The notes under the pieces: model-generated
The model's database searches: none
Seen by the model: the letters and a program-made list of their open reading frames with translations, nothing else
What the model was told of the DNA's origin: nothing
Position numbers and translations under genes: made by a program
Part shown: one piece after another, positions 32,318-32,477 of the stretch
Numbering within the stretch: position 1 is the stretch's first letter
Layout: each line of letters opens with the position of its first letter
Source: Pelargonium cotyledonis
Taxonomy: Eukaryota > Streptophyta > Magnoliopsida > Geraniales > Geraniaceae
Assembly (NCBI GenBank): GCA_036897625.1
Contig: JAYMTA010000278.1
Span: forward strand, 1-32,477
Direction of reading: 5' to 3'
Length of the DNA: 32,477 bases

Positions 32318-32477
32318 TAGGGTTGTGCATGAATTGAGTTGGACAGGAAAACAGTCCAGACCGGACCGGGATTGGACCGGACTGGAAAAATCGGTTCAGT
32401 CTTCGGTCCTAACATTATTGAAATTTCGGTCCGGTCCGGTCTATTTTCGATCCGGACCGATTTTAATTTATATTTTC
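32318..32477 (+). mobile_element. GGTCCGG-rich hAT-like MITE, cut by window end
   Basis: Begins TAGGGTTGTGCATG, close to the TAGGGGTGTGCA ends of many hAT-type elements. It continues with repeated GGACCGG/CCGGTCC words at about 32353-32460. The right end lies beyond the window, so neither the inverted repeat nor the 8-bp duplication can be tested. Confidence 0.5.

Overview
This is a nuclear plant window, most likely from a eudicot. It is AT-rich, has many GT-AG introns, two genes with close Arabidopsis counterparts, and several classes of plant transposon. I cannot name the species from the sequence.

Layout. 1-1250 is intergenic and holds an old dispersed repeat. From about 1440 to 9700 (+) lies a leucine-rich-repeat gene: a 5' UTR exon, a 1.2-kb leader intron and 15 coding exons (3042-9245) giving a 579-residue protein of the Arabidopsis At1g15740 type. 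It has an N-terminal acylation signal, an F-box-like segment and about 18 LRRs. 9246-10873 separates it from the convergent next gene and contains a possible orphan first exon. From about 18865 down to 10874 (-) is a TOPLESS/TOPLESS-related corepressor gene with 25 coding exons and 1142 codons before the stop. Both models were assembled exon by exon; every junction is GT-AG, phases are consistent and the reading frames close.

18900-19600 is the upstream region of the TOPLESS gene (TATA box, GGGCCCA inverted repeat, G-box palindrome). 19600-26100 is a transposon-rich stretch. It holds two copies of a foldback MITE with 9-bp target duplications, a non-autonomous Mutator-like element with ~112-bp terminal inverted repeats, a tRNA-type SINE with a 22-bp target duplication, two more SINE-related copies, and fragments of Stowaway-like and unknown repeats. 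26100-31478 is a nearly full-length but dead L1-type LINE (RRM-containing ORF1; endonuclease, reverse transcriptase and zinc-knuckle ORF2). 31479-32317 has no gene I can see, and the window ends inside a GGTCC-rich hAT-MITE-like repeat.

The two host genes are not an operon or pathway. TOPLESS is a nuclear transcriptional corepressor; the LRR protein is probably a membrane-anchored, F-box-like protein of unknown target. I found no novel enzymatic system. The most useful observations are the precisely bounded, nested small transposons, the SINE with an internal 51-bp duplication, the LINE whose ORF2 carries about twelve stop codons but no frameshift, and the one-exon-per-LRR design of the first gene.
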